Shown here in pieces: positions 35,569-46,400 of a DNA stretch of 64,000 bases (the first letter of the stretch is position 1; each line of letters starts with the position of its first letter). Under the pieces are notes generated by a model. The model was not told where the DNA came from. It made no database searches and was given only the letters and a program-made list of their open reading frames with translations. The DNA is from Cysteiniphilum litorale. Its GTDB lineage: Bacteria; Pseudomonadota; Gammaproteobacteria; Francisellales; Francisellaceae. The position numbers and the translations under genes were made by a program. Location: NCBI RefSeq assembly GCF_003428165.1, contig NZ_QLIQ01000002.1:62001-126000 (forward strand), given 5' to 3'.

Positions 35569-38220
35569 TTACTCCAGCTCACTGTCATCTTCGTTACTCT
35601 GCTCATCCTGTTCTGGCGCGTCATCTGCTACTGTTGTGTCATTGACTTCATTGTTGAGCATTTCATCGTCAAAATCTTCTTCAGACTCATCCTCACCAAC
35701 GACTTGCACTGACACCAATTTTTCATCAGATTTTAAGTTAATCAACTTAACACCTTGCGCTGAACGACCTGTTTCACGTACTTCACGCACTCGCGTTCTA
35801 ATAAGCACACCTTGATCGGTCATTAGCATAATGTCATCTGTTTCTTCAACAAGTCCTGCTGCAACCACAAGGCCATTACGATCAGATGTCGAGATTGAAA
35901 TAACCCCCTGCGAGCCACGCGCCGTCTTACGATACTCGGCAACTGGGGTGCGCTTGCCATAACCATTTTCAGTTGCCGTTAATACCACACCGTGATCAGG
36001 CTCAGTGACAATCACGCCAACAATAGTTTGATCTTCTTGAATACGCATACCTCTGACACCGCGCGCGGTTCTACCCACAGCACGCACGTCTTCTTCGTTA
36101 AAACGAATGGCTTTACCGGCATTTGAGAACATCATAATCTCTTGCTGACCATTGGTTAAATGCACATGCAGTAGCTCATCACCTTCATCAAGGGTTAAGG
36201 CATAAATGCCGCCCTTGCGCGGACGTGAAAAGGCGGTTAGATCAACTTTTTTAACTGTTGCTTGTTTGGTTGCCATAAAGACATTCCAACCTTCGGTAAA
36301 CTCGGATACCGCCAACATAGCCGTAATGCGCTCACCTTGCTCTAATGGAAACACATTATTAATTGGTCTGCCTTTGGCAGCACGCCCTGCTTGTGGGAAT
36401 TCATAGACTTTGCTCCAGTATATTTTACCCAAGCTTGAGAAACACAGCATCATGGCATGCGTCGAGGCAATTTGCAGTTTATAAACGAAATCTTCTTCCT
36501 TCATTTGCGTCGAGGATTTACCGCGCCCACCACGTTTTTGCGCATTATAATCTTTCAATGGCTGTGCTTTGACATAACCATCATATGAAAGTGTCACCAC
36601 CATCGATTCTTCAGTAATTAAATCTTCGTAACCTAAATCAAGCTGAGAGGCAATAATCTCTGAGCGACGCGCGTCACCAAACTGCGCTTTAACCTCTTGT
36701 AGCTCTTCACAGATCACTTCAAGTAAACGTTTAATATCTTTTAAAATCGCAATTAACTCTTCGATGCGTAGAAGTAATGCTTTAAACTCATCAAGAATTT
36801 TATCCTGTTCCAATCCTGTCAAACGATGCAAGCGAAGCTCTAAAATCGCATCAACTTGCGCCTGTGATAGGAAATATTCATCATTATGTAAACCATAATG
36901 CGACGCCAAGCCATCAATGCGATAAAGCCCTTGATCAACCCCTTCAAGCATTTGTCCGACAAGCTTGCCAGACCATGAACGAGCCAACAGTGCTTCTTTA
37001 GCTTCAGCTGGTGTTTTAGAGGCTTTAATCAACGCAATCATTTCATCAATGTTTGATAAAGCAATCGCTAAACCTTCTAAAAGATGTGCACGCTCACGCG
37101 CCTTACGCAATTCAAAAATCGTGCGTCGTGTTACCACTTCTTTGCGATGACGAATAAAGGCTTCAATCACTTCTTTTAAGTTCAACAACTTCGGCTGACT
37201 ATCGACCAAGGCAACCATATTGACACCAAAGCTTAATTGCATTTGTGTTTGTGCATATAGGTTATTTAATAGCACTTCAGCCATTTCGCCACGCTTAACA
37301 TCGACAACAATACGCATACCATCCTTATCGGATTCATCACGTAGTTCAGAAATGCCTTCGATTTTTTTGTCTTTAACCAGTTCGGCAATTTTCTCAATCA
37401 ACCGCGCTTTATTTACCTGATACGGGATTTCAGTAACAATAATCTGCTCGCGATCAGTCTTTTTATCGGTTTCGATCGATGCTTTAGCGCGCATAATAAC
37501 ACGCCCCCTGCCCGTCTTATACGCATCAACAATGCCGGCGCGCCCATTGATATAGGCACCCGTTGGGAAATCAGGTCCTGGAATATACTCCATCAATTCT
37601 TCGATGCTTAACTCAGGGTTTTCAATGAGTGCAATCACACCATCGATCACTTCATTTAAATTGTGTGGCGGAATATTTGTCGCCATCCCCACGGCAATAC
37701 CCGATGAACCGTTGACCAACAGGTTAGGTATGCGCGTTGGCAACACGTCCGGAATCATCTCGGTTTCATCATAGTTTGGCGAGAAGTTAACCGTTTCTTT
37801 ATCGATATCGATTAATAGTGAATGCGCCATCTTTGACATACGCACTTCGGTATAACGCATTGCCGCCGGAGAGTCACCATCCACCGAACCAAAGTTACCC
37901 TGACCATCGACAAGCATATAACGCAATGAAAACGGCTGCGCCATACGCACAATCGTGTCATAAACCGCCGTGTCACCATGCGGGTGATATTTACCAATCA
38001 CATCCCCGACAACACGCGCTGATTTTTTATAAGGCTTATTAAAGTCATTACCTAGCTCTTTCATCGCAAAAAGAACGCGTCGATGCACAGGCTTTAAGCC
38101 ATCACGCACATCAGGAAGCGCACGTCCAACGATGACGCTCATTGCATAATCAAGATATGATTGCTTTAATTCCTGCTCGATATTAACCGGAAAAACTTCA
38201 TTGGCAAATTGTGTGGTCAT
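35569..38220 (-). CDS. gyrA: DNA gyrase subunit A
   Basis: 883 residues. Carries the catalytic tyrosine Y123 in AAMRYTE and the breakage-reunion domain, and six C-terminal beta-pinwheel repeats with the GyrA box QKRGGRGK. A very acidic tail (about 40 residues rich in Glu/Asp) ends the protein. The quinolone-resistance region reads HGDTAVYDT: the position equivalent to E. coli Ser83 is Thr84, and D88 (Asp87 in E. coli) is retained. Threonine there is natural in several genera and is not by itself a resistance mutation. ATG 38220 has only a weak ribosome-binding site. Confidence 0.96.
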   Translation of the reverse strand: MTTQFANEVFPVNIEQELKQSYLDYAMSVIVGRALPDVRDGLKPVHRRVLFAMKELGNDFNKPYKKSARVVGDVIGKYHPHGDTAVYDTIVRMAQPFSLRYMLVDGQGNFGSVDGDSPAAMRYTEVRMSKMAHSLLIDIDKETVNFSPNYDETEMIPDVLPTRIPNLLVNGSSGIAVGMATNIPPHNLNEVIDGVIALIENPELSIEELMEYIPGPDFPTGAYINGRAGIVDAYKTGRGRVIMRAKASIETDKKTDREQIIVTEIPYQVNKARLIEKIAELVKDKKIEGISELRDESDKDGMRIVVDVKRGEMAEVLLNNLYAQTQMQLSFGVNMVALVDSQPKLLNLKEVIEAFIRHRKEVVTRRTIFELRKARERAHLLEGLAIALSNIDEMIALIKASKTPAEAKEALLARSWSGKLVGQMLEGVDQGLYRIDGLASHYGLHNDEYFLSQAQVDAILELRLHRLTGLEQDKILDEFKALLLRIEELIAILKDIKRLLEVICEELQEVKAQFGDARRSEIIASQLDLGYEDLITEESMVVTLSYDGYVKAQPLKDYNAQKRGGRGKSSTQMKEEDFVYKLQIASTHAMMLCFSSLGKIYWSKVYEFPQAGRAAKGRPINNVFPLEQGERITAMLAVSEFTEGWNVFMATKQATVKKVDLTAFSRPRKGGIYALTLDEGDELLHVHLTNGQQEIMMFSNAGKAIRFNEEDVRAVGRTARGVRGMRIQEDQTIVGVIVTEPDHGVVLTATENGYGKRTPVAEYRKTARGSQGVISISTSDRNGLVVAAGLVEETDDIMLMTDQGVLIRTRVREVRETGRSAQGVKLINLKSDEKLVSVQVVGEDESEEDFDDEMLNNEVNDTTVADDAPEQDEQSNEDDSELE

Positions 38221-38260
38221 AAGGATATAAACGCTTCAAATATTCTAAAAACTGGCACGA

Positions 38261-38266
38261 ATTATA
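38261..38266 (-). promoter_or_regulatory. -10 element of the gyrA promoter
   Basis: Consensus TATAAT preceded by TATGC (extended -10) on the minus strand, about 41 bp upstream of the gyrA ATG. The -35 is poor. This fits a supercoiling-sensitive gyr promoter, though sensitivity cannot be seen. Confidence 0.5.
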
Positions 38267-38323
38267 GCATACTCACCACGGCACAGAAATATAAATATCC
38301 AGCAATGACACTCCAAAGACAAC

Positions 38324-39730
38324 TTACTTCCAAGCATCATAGTCATTCGATTGAAAAACAATCTCCTTTCCTGACTTTAATTGCCGCTGATAATCTTGAA
38401 CAACCGCAAGAACCTTTTTTGACAGCAGTAAAATAGCAATTAGATTAATTATTGCCATAACCCCCATGGCTACATCCGCCATATTCCACACCAATGCTAC
38501 CTGCGTCAGTGAACCAAACAGCACAAATAATATCACGCAACCTCTCATTATGTTTAGAACCAGACGGCTCTTAGTAATATAAAGAATATTATTTTCTGCA
38601 TACGAATAATTCGCCACAATTGAAGTAAATGCAAAGAAAATCAAAATAACTGCCAATACCCAGCTCCCTGACGCTCCGATTTGACTTGCCAATGCAGATT
38701 GTGCTAATGCAATCCCAGTTACATTACTATTGGGCTCAAATACACCGGACAAGAGAACAATAAGCGCCGTAATCGTGCAAATAACAAGCGTATCCGTAAA
38801 CACGCTAAACATTTGAATATACCCTTGAGCCGCAGGATGCTTAGGCAATGGGCTTGCAGTAGCTGCCGCATTAGCGGCGCTCCCCATGCCCGCTTCATTG
38901 GAAAACAAGCCCCTTTTTATCCCATTTTCAATCGCAGCACCTATAGTAAACCCAAGCACCCCAGCACCTGCTGTTTCCAACCCAAAGGCACTATGAAAGA
39001 TCAAAACAAACACTTCTGGCACCTTGGAGAGATTCATGCCGATAATGACCACCGCCAAAACGAGGTACAAGAGTGCCATGATAGGCACTGCCACTTCACA
39101 AAACTTAGATATTCGCCAGATCCCTCCGCCAATAATCAGCGCTGTTGCAACAGCAATGACGATGGCAAGAATTTCTTTTTGAACACCAAAAGCCTCATTG
39201 ACTGCCAATACCATCGTATTTGCCTGAACTGCATTAAACACAAATCCAAAAGCAATAATCAGGCTAACTGCAAAGCACACGCCTAAAAATCGATTTTTCA
39301 GACCTTTTTCAATGTAATACGCAGGACCTCCAACAAAAAAGGTACTACCTGACTTTTGCTTATATAGTTGCGCCAGTGTCGCCTCACTGAAAGCAGTTGC
39401 CATACCAATAACAGCAAGCAGCCACATCCAGAAGATAGCTCCAGGACCACCAAGATAAATAGCAACCGCCACACCAGCAATATTCCCAGCACCAACACGA
39501 GATCCCAAACTCATACAAAAAGCCTGAAAAGATGAGATTTGCCCATCACGACTTTTACGACTTCCAAACATTAATTTCAATATATGCCCAAATTGCCTGA
39601 CTTGTATCAATTTTAATCTGACGGTAAAAAACAAACCAACGGCAATCAGTAAATATATTAGCACATACCCCCAAAGATAATAATTTAACGTGTCCACAAT
39701 AAATGATAATACTGACTCTATTCCCAACAT
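38324..39730 (-). CDS. Alanine/glycine:cation symporter (AGCS family)
   Basis: 468 residues with about ten membrane segments. The family signature is clear in SLGSRVGAGNIAGVAVA, GGPGAIFWMWLLA, AFSEATLAQLYK and FSNEAGMGSAANAAATA. Imports alanine or glycine with sodium. The start is ATG 39730 with GGGAGG upstream; a TTG five codons earlier is unlikely. It reads toward gyrA. Confidence 0.88.
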   Translation of the reverse strand: MLGIESVLSFIVDTLNYYLWGYVLIYLLIAVGLFFTVRLKLIQVRQFGHILKLMFGSRKSRDGQISSFQAFCMSLGSRVGAGNIAGVAVAIYLGGPGAIFWMWLLAVIGMATAFSEATLAQLYKQKSGSTFFVGGPAYYIEKGLKNRFLGVCFAVSLIIAFGFVFNAVQANTMVLAVNEAFGVQKEILAIVIAVATALIIGGGIWRISKFCEVAVPIMALLYLVLAVVIIGMNLSKVPEVFVLIFHSAFGLETAGAGVLGFTIGAAIENGIKRGLFSNEAGMGSAANAAATASPLPKHPAAQGYIQMFSVFTDTLVICTITALIVLLSGVFEPNSNVTGIALAQSALASQIGASGSWVLAVILIFFAFTSIVANYSYAENNILYITKSRLVLNIMRGCVILFVLFGSLTQVALVWNMADVAMGVMAIINLIAILLLSKKVLAVVQDYQRQLKSGKEIVFQSNDYDAWK

Positions 39731-39918
39731 GACGCCTCCCAACAATCAGAACTTATGGAAATTAAAAAGATAACTAGATTCAAGAAGCTTTACTACATTT
39801 TTTTCATTTTTTTTACATAATTTAGTAATAAACAACATTTCGATACATTGATAAAACCATCCATATATCCATCGTAAATCATATAAAATCGCTCAAAGGA
39901 GATATATACTAACGAAAA

Positions 39919-41136
39919 ATGTGTAATGAAAATCAACTCACAGCCATGAAACCCGAAAACTACGTTTACTTTTTTGCCATTTTCCTCGTGGGCGTTTATG
40001 TCTGTGCTTATGATATGTATATCTCGGCGCTGCCATTGCTACAAAATGACTTTGCGGTGAATGTTGGGCAAAGCCAGTTAACACTAACCTTATTTGTCAT
40101 TGCAGGTGCAATCTTCGCGATTCCAGCGGGTCTTATCAGTGATCGTTTTGGACGCAAGAAAACACTGATTCTTTATTGTTTAATCGTCATTATTGGCAGC
40201 ATTGTGTGCCTGTTATCGCAAAGCATCTTTGCCTTTTATATCGGGCGCATACTGCAAGGCATTGGCGCTTCTGGTTTGTATATTCTTGCCGTTGCTTTAC
40301 CCAAGGATATGCTAACGGGTAATACCTATGTTAAGACCTGGCAGAGCTTAACACTTTTGTTTTATTTAGCGCCCTCACTTGCTGGCTTCATCGGTGGCTA
40401 TATCGTCTATTACGGAGGTTGGGAATGGGTTTTTAATGGTGTTGTTTTGGTGGCACTGCTCGCTCTTATCTTGATTGCTATTTACTTCAAAGAGATACCA
40501 ACCGCAACCACTGGAGTCAAAACTTCAAGTCGCAAAAAATTCTTTAGCATTGCCAGCAACACGCAATTCTTAAGCTACTGCTATATCACGTCAGTGGCAT
40601 GGGCGGGCATGTCCGTTTTCTACATCTGCACACCTTATATTGTGATCACAACGCTTGGCTTTAATACAATTGTCTATGGTTGGTTATCCTTTTTATTGAT
40701 CTTCTTTGGCGCCTTAGCACGTTGGATTAACATTCGCTGGCTTAATGGTTTAATAAGCTACGAGCAAAGTGCTTATAGCTTCTCTTTTGTTGCAGTTTTA
40801 AGTGGAATATTGTTTATCAGTGCTTATTTTCTACCGGCACATTACGCCATTTACTTGATTGGTCTAAGTGCAATTTTATTTGGCTTTTCCTCAGCACTTG
40901 TAAGCGTAAACACATCAACGATGGCGTTTTTGCTGATTGACAAGAACCACAGCGCTGTGGCTTCATCAATCTACGGACTCACGATTGATCTTATTGTCGC
41001 GTTATCGCTTATCTTTGCTAATTTAATGCGCGCTAATTTAATTCTCCTAGGTGCAATGATTGCTGTGTTTTACGTCATTGCTATTATGCTGCTGATGAAA
41101 TTCAAAGAACCCACCGCTGCCAAAATTTGCGTTTAG
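39919..41136 (+). CDS. MFS efflux transporter, Bcr/CflA-like
   Basis: 405 residues, about twelve helices. The N-terminal DMYISALPLLQNDF with the following QLTLTLFVIAGAIF and the GLISDRFGRKKTL motif A match the Bcr/CflA drug-resistance branch of MFS. Substrate unknown; proton-driven efflux of a drug or metabolite is expected. AAGGAG lies about 17 bases upstream of the ATG, a long spacing, so the start may differ. It diverges from the AGCS gene. Confidence 0.8.
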   Translation: MCNENQLTAMKPENYVYFFAIFLVGVYVCAYDMYISALPLLQNDFAVNVGQSQLTLTLFVIAGAIFAIPAGLISDRFGRKKTLILYCLIVIIGSIVCLLSQSIFAFYIGRILQGIGASGLYILAVALPKDMLTGNTYVKTWQSLTLLFYLAPSLAGFIGGYIVYYGGWEWVFNGVVLVALLALILIAIYFKEIPTATTGVKTSSRKKFFSIASNTQFLSYCYITSVAWAGMSVFYICTPYIVITTLGFNTIVYGWLSFLLIFFGALARWINIRWLNGLISYEQSAYSFSFVAVLSGILFISAYFLPAHYAIYLIGLSAILFGFSSALVSVNTSTMAFLLIDKNHSAVASSIYGLTIDLIVALSLIFANLMRANLILLGAMIAVFYVIAIMLLMKFKEPTAAKICV

Positions 41137-41228
41137 TGATTTAGGACGCAAGCTCTTTCCATCCAAAGATAATTTACATACAATAAGCGCACTTTGCTAA
41201 GTTAATAATTTAATATGGAATCATCTTA

Positions 41229-42500
41229 ATGTCTAAAATCCAAGCCGTGCGTGGCATGAATGATATTTTACCGAGCGATATTTACAAATGGCACTTTTTT
41301 GAAAACGCGGTAAAACAAACCTTACACAACTATGGTTATCAGGAAATTCGCCTGCCTATCGTTGAAAAAAGTGAGTTATTTCATCGTGGCGTTGGCGCAG
41401 GCACGGATATCGTTGAAAAAGAAACCTATGATTTTAGCGATCGCAATGATGAAGCCTTGACTTTAAGACCTGAAGGCACTGCAGGCTGCGTGCGTGCGAT
41501 GATTGAGCATGGGCTTTTACGTAATCAAATCCAAAAGGTGTGGTATACAGGTGCGATGTTTCGTTATGAGCGTCCGCAAAAAGGACGTTATCGCCAATTT
41601 TATCAACTGGGTGTTGAGGTATATGGCAATAGTCACATCGCCCAAGATGCTGAAGTGTTAAGCTTATCATGGCAATTATGGCAAGCTTTGGGACTTGACA
41701 CGCACGTCACCCTTGAGCTTAACAACCTAGGAAGCGCTCAAAATCGTGCTGATTATGTGAGTGCATTGGTTGATTATCTGACACCACTTAAAGATCAATT
41801 GGATGAAGATTCACAGCGTAGACTAGGTAAAAACCCACTGCGCATTCTTGATAGTAAAAATGAAAACACGCAACGACTGTTGGATAATGCACCTAACCTG
41901 CATGATTTTCTTGATCAAGATATTCAAAAAGACTTTGAAGCACTTACTGAGTATCTAAGTGTACTAAACATCCCTTACAAAATCAACTCGCGATTGGTTC
42001 GTGGGATTGACTATTACTGCAACACCGTTTTTGAATGGGTCACCGATAAACTCGGTGCTCAAGGCACCATTTGCGCCGGTGGTCGTTATGACTCCTTGGT
42101 AAGCGACTTACAAGGTCCTGAAACGCCTGCCGTTGGCTTTGCTATGGGTGTTGAGCGAATTATTTTACTTCTTGAAACCCTTGAGCTTATCCCTGAATCG
42201 ACACAAAATGCCGATATTTATGTGATCAGTGATGAATCATCGATCTTTAAGTCCATGCCAATGATCGAAACACTACGTAAGTCCTTGCCTCACCTAACTA
42301 TTGAGCAAAACACCTCGTTAGGTAGCTTTAAATCGCAATTTAAAAAAGCGGATAAATCGGGGGCTGCATTGGCATTGGTAATCGCTGAAGATGAAGTTAA
42401 CAACAACACCTGTGTGATCAAGTTCTTACGTGAAGATAAAGAACAAGTGACCATACCGCAGGCTGAACTGGCTTCATACATTCAAAACCATTACGCCTAG
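41229..42500 (+). CDS. hisS: Histidyl-tRNA synthetase
   Basis: 423-residue class II synthetase. The VRGMNDILP start, RPEGTAGCVRA, FRYERPQKGRYRQFYQLGVE (motif 2), LVRGIDYYCNTVFEW and GGRYDSL histidine motifs, and a C-terminal anticodon-binding domain are present. It precedes a YaiI-like gene by one base and could share its transcript. Confidence 0.96.
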   Translation: MSKIQAVRGMNDILPSDIYKWHFFENAVKQTLHNYGYQEIRLPIVEKSELFHRGVGAGTDIVEKETYDFSDRNDEALTLRPEGTAGCVRAMIEHGLLRNQIQKVWYTGAMFRYERPQKGRYRQFYQLGVEVYGNSHIAQDAEVLSLSWQLWQALGLDTHVTLELNNLGSAQNRADYVSALVDYLTPLKDQLDEDSQRRLGKNPLRILDSKNENTQRLLDNAPNLHDFLDQDIQKDFEALTEYLSVLNIPYKINSRLVRGIDYYCNTVFEWVTDKLGAQGTICAGGRYDSLVSDLQGPETPAVGFAMGVERIILLLETLELIPESTQNADIYVISDESSIFKSMPMIETLRKSLPHLTIEQNTSLGSFKSQFKKADKSGAALALVIAEDEVNNNTCVIKFLREDKEQVTIPQAELASYIQNHYA

Positions 42501-42501
42501 T

Positions 42502-42960
42502 ATGATTATTTATATCGATGCCGATGCGTGCCCTAAAGCGGTCAAAGAAGTACTGTATAAGGCAGCGCACCAACGCAAAGTTATGTGTATTTTTGTTGCC
42601 AACCAGCCACTTACACACCCGCCATCGCCTTTTATCAAAATGCGCTGTGTCGATAAAGGCTTTGATGTTGCTGATAACTATATCGCCAACAAAGTTGAAA
42701 TGTCTGATTTAGTGATTACCGCAGATATTCCACTGGCAAAAGAAGTTACTGATCGCAATGCCTTGGTGATCACACCTCATGGCAAGCAATATAGCAAAGC
42801 AAATATTTCACAAACTTATGCCATGCGTAATTTTTTCACTGAGCTACGAGATGCTGGATTAGTTGAGACAAAAACCAAGGCGTTCTCAAATAGCAATATC
42901 ACTGCCTTTGCCAATGCTTTGGATCAGCTATTGACTAAACGTGGATTTATAAAACAATGA
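42502..42960 (+). CDS. yaiI: UPF0178 (YaiI/YqxD) family protein
   Basis: 152 residues. The IYIDADACPKAVKEVLYKAA start and the DLVITADIPLAKEV segment define this family, a PIN-like fold with a DxDxCP motif that suggests a metal-dependent nuclease. The biochemical role is not established. Its ATG lies one base after the hisS stop and its stop overlaps the cupin gene. Confidence 0.85.
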   Translation: MIIYIDADACPKAVKEVLYKAAHQRKVMCIFVANQPLTHPPSPFIKMRCVDKGFDVADNYIANKVEMSDLVITADIPLAKEVTDRNALVITPHGKQYSKANISQTYAMRNFFTELRDAGLVETKTKAFSNSNITAFANALDQLLTKRGFIKQ

Positions 42961-43280
42961 ATTTATACGATATTCCCAAACACGCTGAACATGAATTGTT
43001 TGATATTATTCATGCGATCAAAAATGCGCAAAACATAAAGATTGAACGGATTGTTTCCTACGGACAAACAACACCTAAAAATGAGCCTTATATTCAAACA
43101 CAAGATGAACTGGTGCTTGTTTTACAAGGTCAAGCAACCCTTTTGATGAATGATATGAGTCACTCACTTGCTACAGGCGATAGTCTATTAATTCCCAGCA
43201 ACACCCCACATTGGGTAACCCATACATCGAGCTCGCCTGCCACTATTTGGCTTGCCATTCACTTTGATACAGTCATTTAA
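42957..43280 (+). CDS. Cupin-domain protein
   Basis: 107-residue single-domain cupin. The second motif region LATGDSLLIPSNTPHWV and the earlier DELVLVLQGQATLLMN form the beta barrel; one histidine (PHW) is retained from the usual metal ligands. It may bind a small molecule or metal. Overlap with the upstream gene suggests co-expression. Function unknown. Confidence 0.75.
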   Translation: MNLYDIPKHAEHELFDIIHAIKNAQNIKIERIVSYGQTTPKNEPYIQTQDELVLVLQGQATLLMNDMSHSLATGDSLLIPSNTPHWVTHTSSSPATIWLAIHFDTVI

Positions 43281-43366
43281 CCCAAAATGCATCGCATCCT
43301 GCGCGTAATCGAAGGATAAAGTACTTCGTTTATTGTAACAAAGTATAGTTATTGCCAAAAACTTGT

Positions 43367-43396
43367 TTGTCTTAGTACTTTTGCCTCAGGTATACT
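43367..43396 (+). promoter_or_regulatory. Candidate promoter of the SNF2 gene
   Basis: TTGTCT (43367-43372) and TATACT (43391-43396) are separated by 18 bp, about 30 bp before the ATG at 43428. Four of six -35 and five of six -10 bases match consensus. Confidence 0.45.
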
Positions 43397-43427
43397 GATG
43401 CAATTTATTTTCTTTTGACAAAAATTT

Positions 43428-46400
43428 ATGAGCTTATCTTCAAGCATCTTACCTAAAAGCATTACCGAAGACTTTACTAAGGCAACCATTTCGCGTGCAC
43501 ATGCCTATTGCAATCAATACTCGATCAAATCATTACAGGCAACATCCGATGATGGCATTAATTTTGTCATTAAGAGTGAAGTTTTTGGCTCTGGCAAAGA
43601 AGCCTACTCCCAAAGCATTTTTGTCGATGTGAACTCAAGAGCAAAAACACTCTTAAGCATACTGGATGCTGAGTGTTCGTGCCCTGTAGGCTACTTTTGC
43701 AAGCATATTTATGCTGTGCTATTTATGTTTAATAAATCACTCGCTGAGCGTTTAACAGAATCCACTGCATACACCCCAATTACAGCGACAAAATCTGTTA
43801 GTGCTCCACCGACAAAAAAAGCGAAAATCCCCGCATCTCACTTCGACAAAGCTGCCTTTGAGCGCCAATTTAATGACAATATACGCCTTGAGAAAAGCAC
43901 ACTATTGTCCCAAGGCAAGGCACCTTCTAACTTGGTGATTGCCTATCAACTCGTCGCTTTTAAAGAAGGGCAGCAGCTTTCTTATAGGATCGAGGCAAGT
44001 TATGTGCGCATTCTAAAAAGTGGCGATGGCTATGGCAAACCACAAAGTGCCAACCTTACCAATATCGTTGCCGGTTATGCTAAATATCCAGACTGCGCTG
44101 ATATTAAAGACCTTGAGATCTTTAAATACCTACAAGCACAAATCAATCGTTATGCGATACATTTACCGAGCTTAACAGGAGAGTACGGCGCGCAATTTTT
44201 AAAGCTGCTTATTGCAACTGAACGTTTTTTTGTTGGCGACATCGTCATGGGCAAACATTGCACCTTAGCACCAGATCTCAAGCTTGATATTGATTGGAGT
44301 GAAGTCAACGGCACATTTCGCTTTAATGCGCAAATCAATGGCAAAACAAACACAAAAATCATACCAACAACACCTGCTTTTTACATTGATGGCAACAAAA
44401 TGGGGCAGATCGTCAATGACATTCCTGGCAATCAATTAGCACTTCTTAATACGCTTAAAGATATCTCAAAAGATGATATGTCATTTGTTCGTCACACCAT
44501 TGAGAAATCGACACTTGGCAAGCAAATAAAATTCCCAAGCAAAGTCAAAAAGCTTAAAACTGAAAAAATCACGCCAAAAGCAATTGCCCATTTTAGCAAA
44601 GGATCATCAGTAAACTGGCCACATTATGGCTTCTTTGCTGATGTTAGCTTTGAATATGACGGCACACGCTTTGAGCCACATGAAAGTGGGACACACATTA
44701 TTGAGCATAATGGTCGCTTGATTGAAAAAGACATAAAATTTGAAAAAGCTAAGCTTGAAACCTTAGGAGGATTTGGCTTTGTAAAATCAAGACGTGCTTA
44801 CTTTGGCTATGGCAATCAAGCACACAAGCCATTTGGTGAAAGTTATATTTTAAACAGCAATCCTTATCTTGAACCAGAAGAGCAATGGGAAGGCTTCTAT
44901 GTTGAAGATCTTGAGGACTTCAAACTTTTAGGCTGGCAGGTTGAGTTTGATGATGACTTTGCACATCACTATATTGTTGCTGATGATATCGACATTGGCA
45001 TCGAAGAAGGTGCGCAAAATGATTGGTTTAATGTACATCTGAGCGTTAATCACAACGGCAACACCATCGATCTACAGCCGCTGATTATGCAATATCTACA
45101 AAAAGGGCTTAACAAAGAAGAGCACGACCTTGTTGCCATTGTTGATAAGAACCACCGTTTAAAAATTGATTACAGCATTATTGAACCAGTCATTAACTCA
45201 TTGTTTGAATTAAATGATGAGCGTGGCGGCACACTAAAACTCTCAAAATACCAAATCGGTGCGCTGATGAGCCTTGAGGAGCAACTAGGCAAAAGTGGCG
45301 CGATTGATTATAGTAAAGCCAATGCTTTAAAGCGCTTTGTTGACTCACTGAAAGACACAACAAAATTACCACTACTAGATACACCAAAAGAAGTACAAGC
45401 AACTTTACGCGACTATCAGCGCTATGGCGTAAGCTGGATGGATTTCTTATCCAAACATGAAATGGGTGGTTTGTTAGCCGATGATATGGGACTTGGCAAA
45501 ACCCTGCAAACGCTCACTTGGCTTCAGTTACAACACGATACTGATAAAGATTTTGGTACAAGCCTTATCATCGCGCCCACCTCGGTTGTCGGCAATTGGA
45601 TTAGAGAAGCTGAGAAATTCACACCTAAGCTCACAATTTTGCTATTGCATGGCTCTGAACGTGCCGAGCATTATGATAACTTGCTTAACTACGATATCGT
45701 CGTCACAAGCTATCCACTTATTTTAAAAGACGAAGAAATTCATCGCCAAAATACCTATAGCGCACTGATTTTGGATGAGGCTCAAACGATTAAAAATGCT
45801 AAGACAAAGCAAGCGCAAAGCATTTTCACCCTTTCAGCTAAACATCGTTTTTGTTTAACAGGCACACCACTTGAGAATCATCTGGGTGAGCTATGGTCGC
45901 AATTTAACTTCTTAATGCCTGGCTTCCTGGGCAATGATAGCCAGTTTCGTAAGCACTTCAAAAATCCAATTGAAAAACATCAAGACAGCGATCGTTTAAA
46001 AATACTGAAAAGTCGCATCGCACCCTTTATGCTTCGACGCACTAAGGCATTAGTTGCTAAGGATCTGCCTGAAAAGACTGAGTCGATTGAAATTATTGAG
46101 CTACCCAATACGCAAAAGCAACTATATGAAAGTGTGCGCATGACAATGGAGAAGAAAGTACGTGAGCTCTTGAAAAAGCAAGGGCTTGCCAAGAGTCATA
46201 TTCATATTCTTGATGCACTATTAAAGCTACGCCAATCATGCTGCCATCCGCAATTAGTTAAACTAGAGAGTGCCAAAAAAGTGCATGAATCGGCTAAACT
46301 TGATTATTTACTAGAAATGCTAACCGAACTTGCTGCTGAAAAGCGTAAAGTACTGGTATTCTCACAATTTGTCGAGATGCTTGATTTAATTGCACTTGAG

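Noticed and set aside
38813-39286. 157-codon plus-strand ORF
   Set aside because: Antisense to the AGCS symporter gene, whose conserved motifs show the minus strand is coding.
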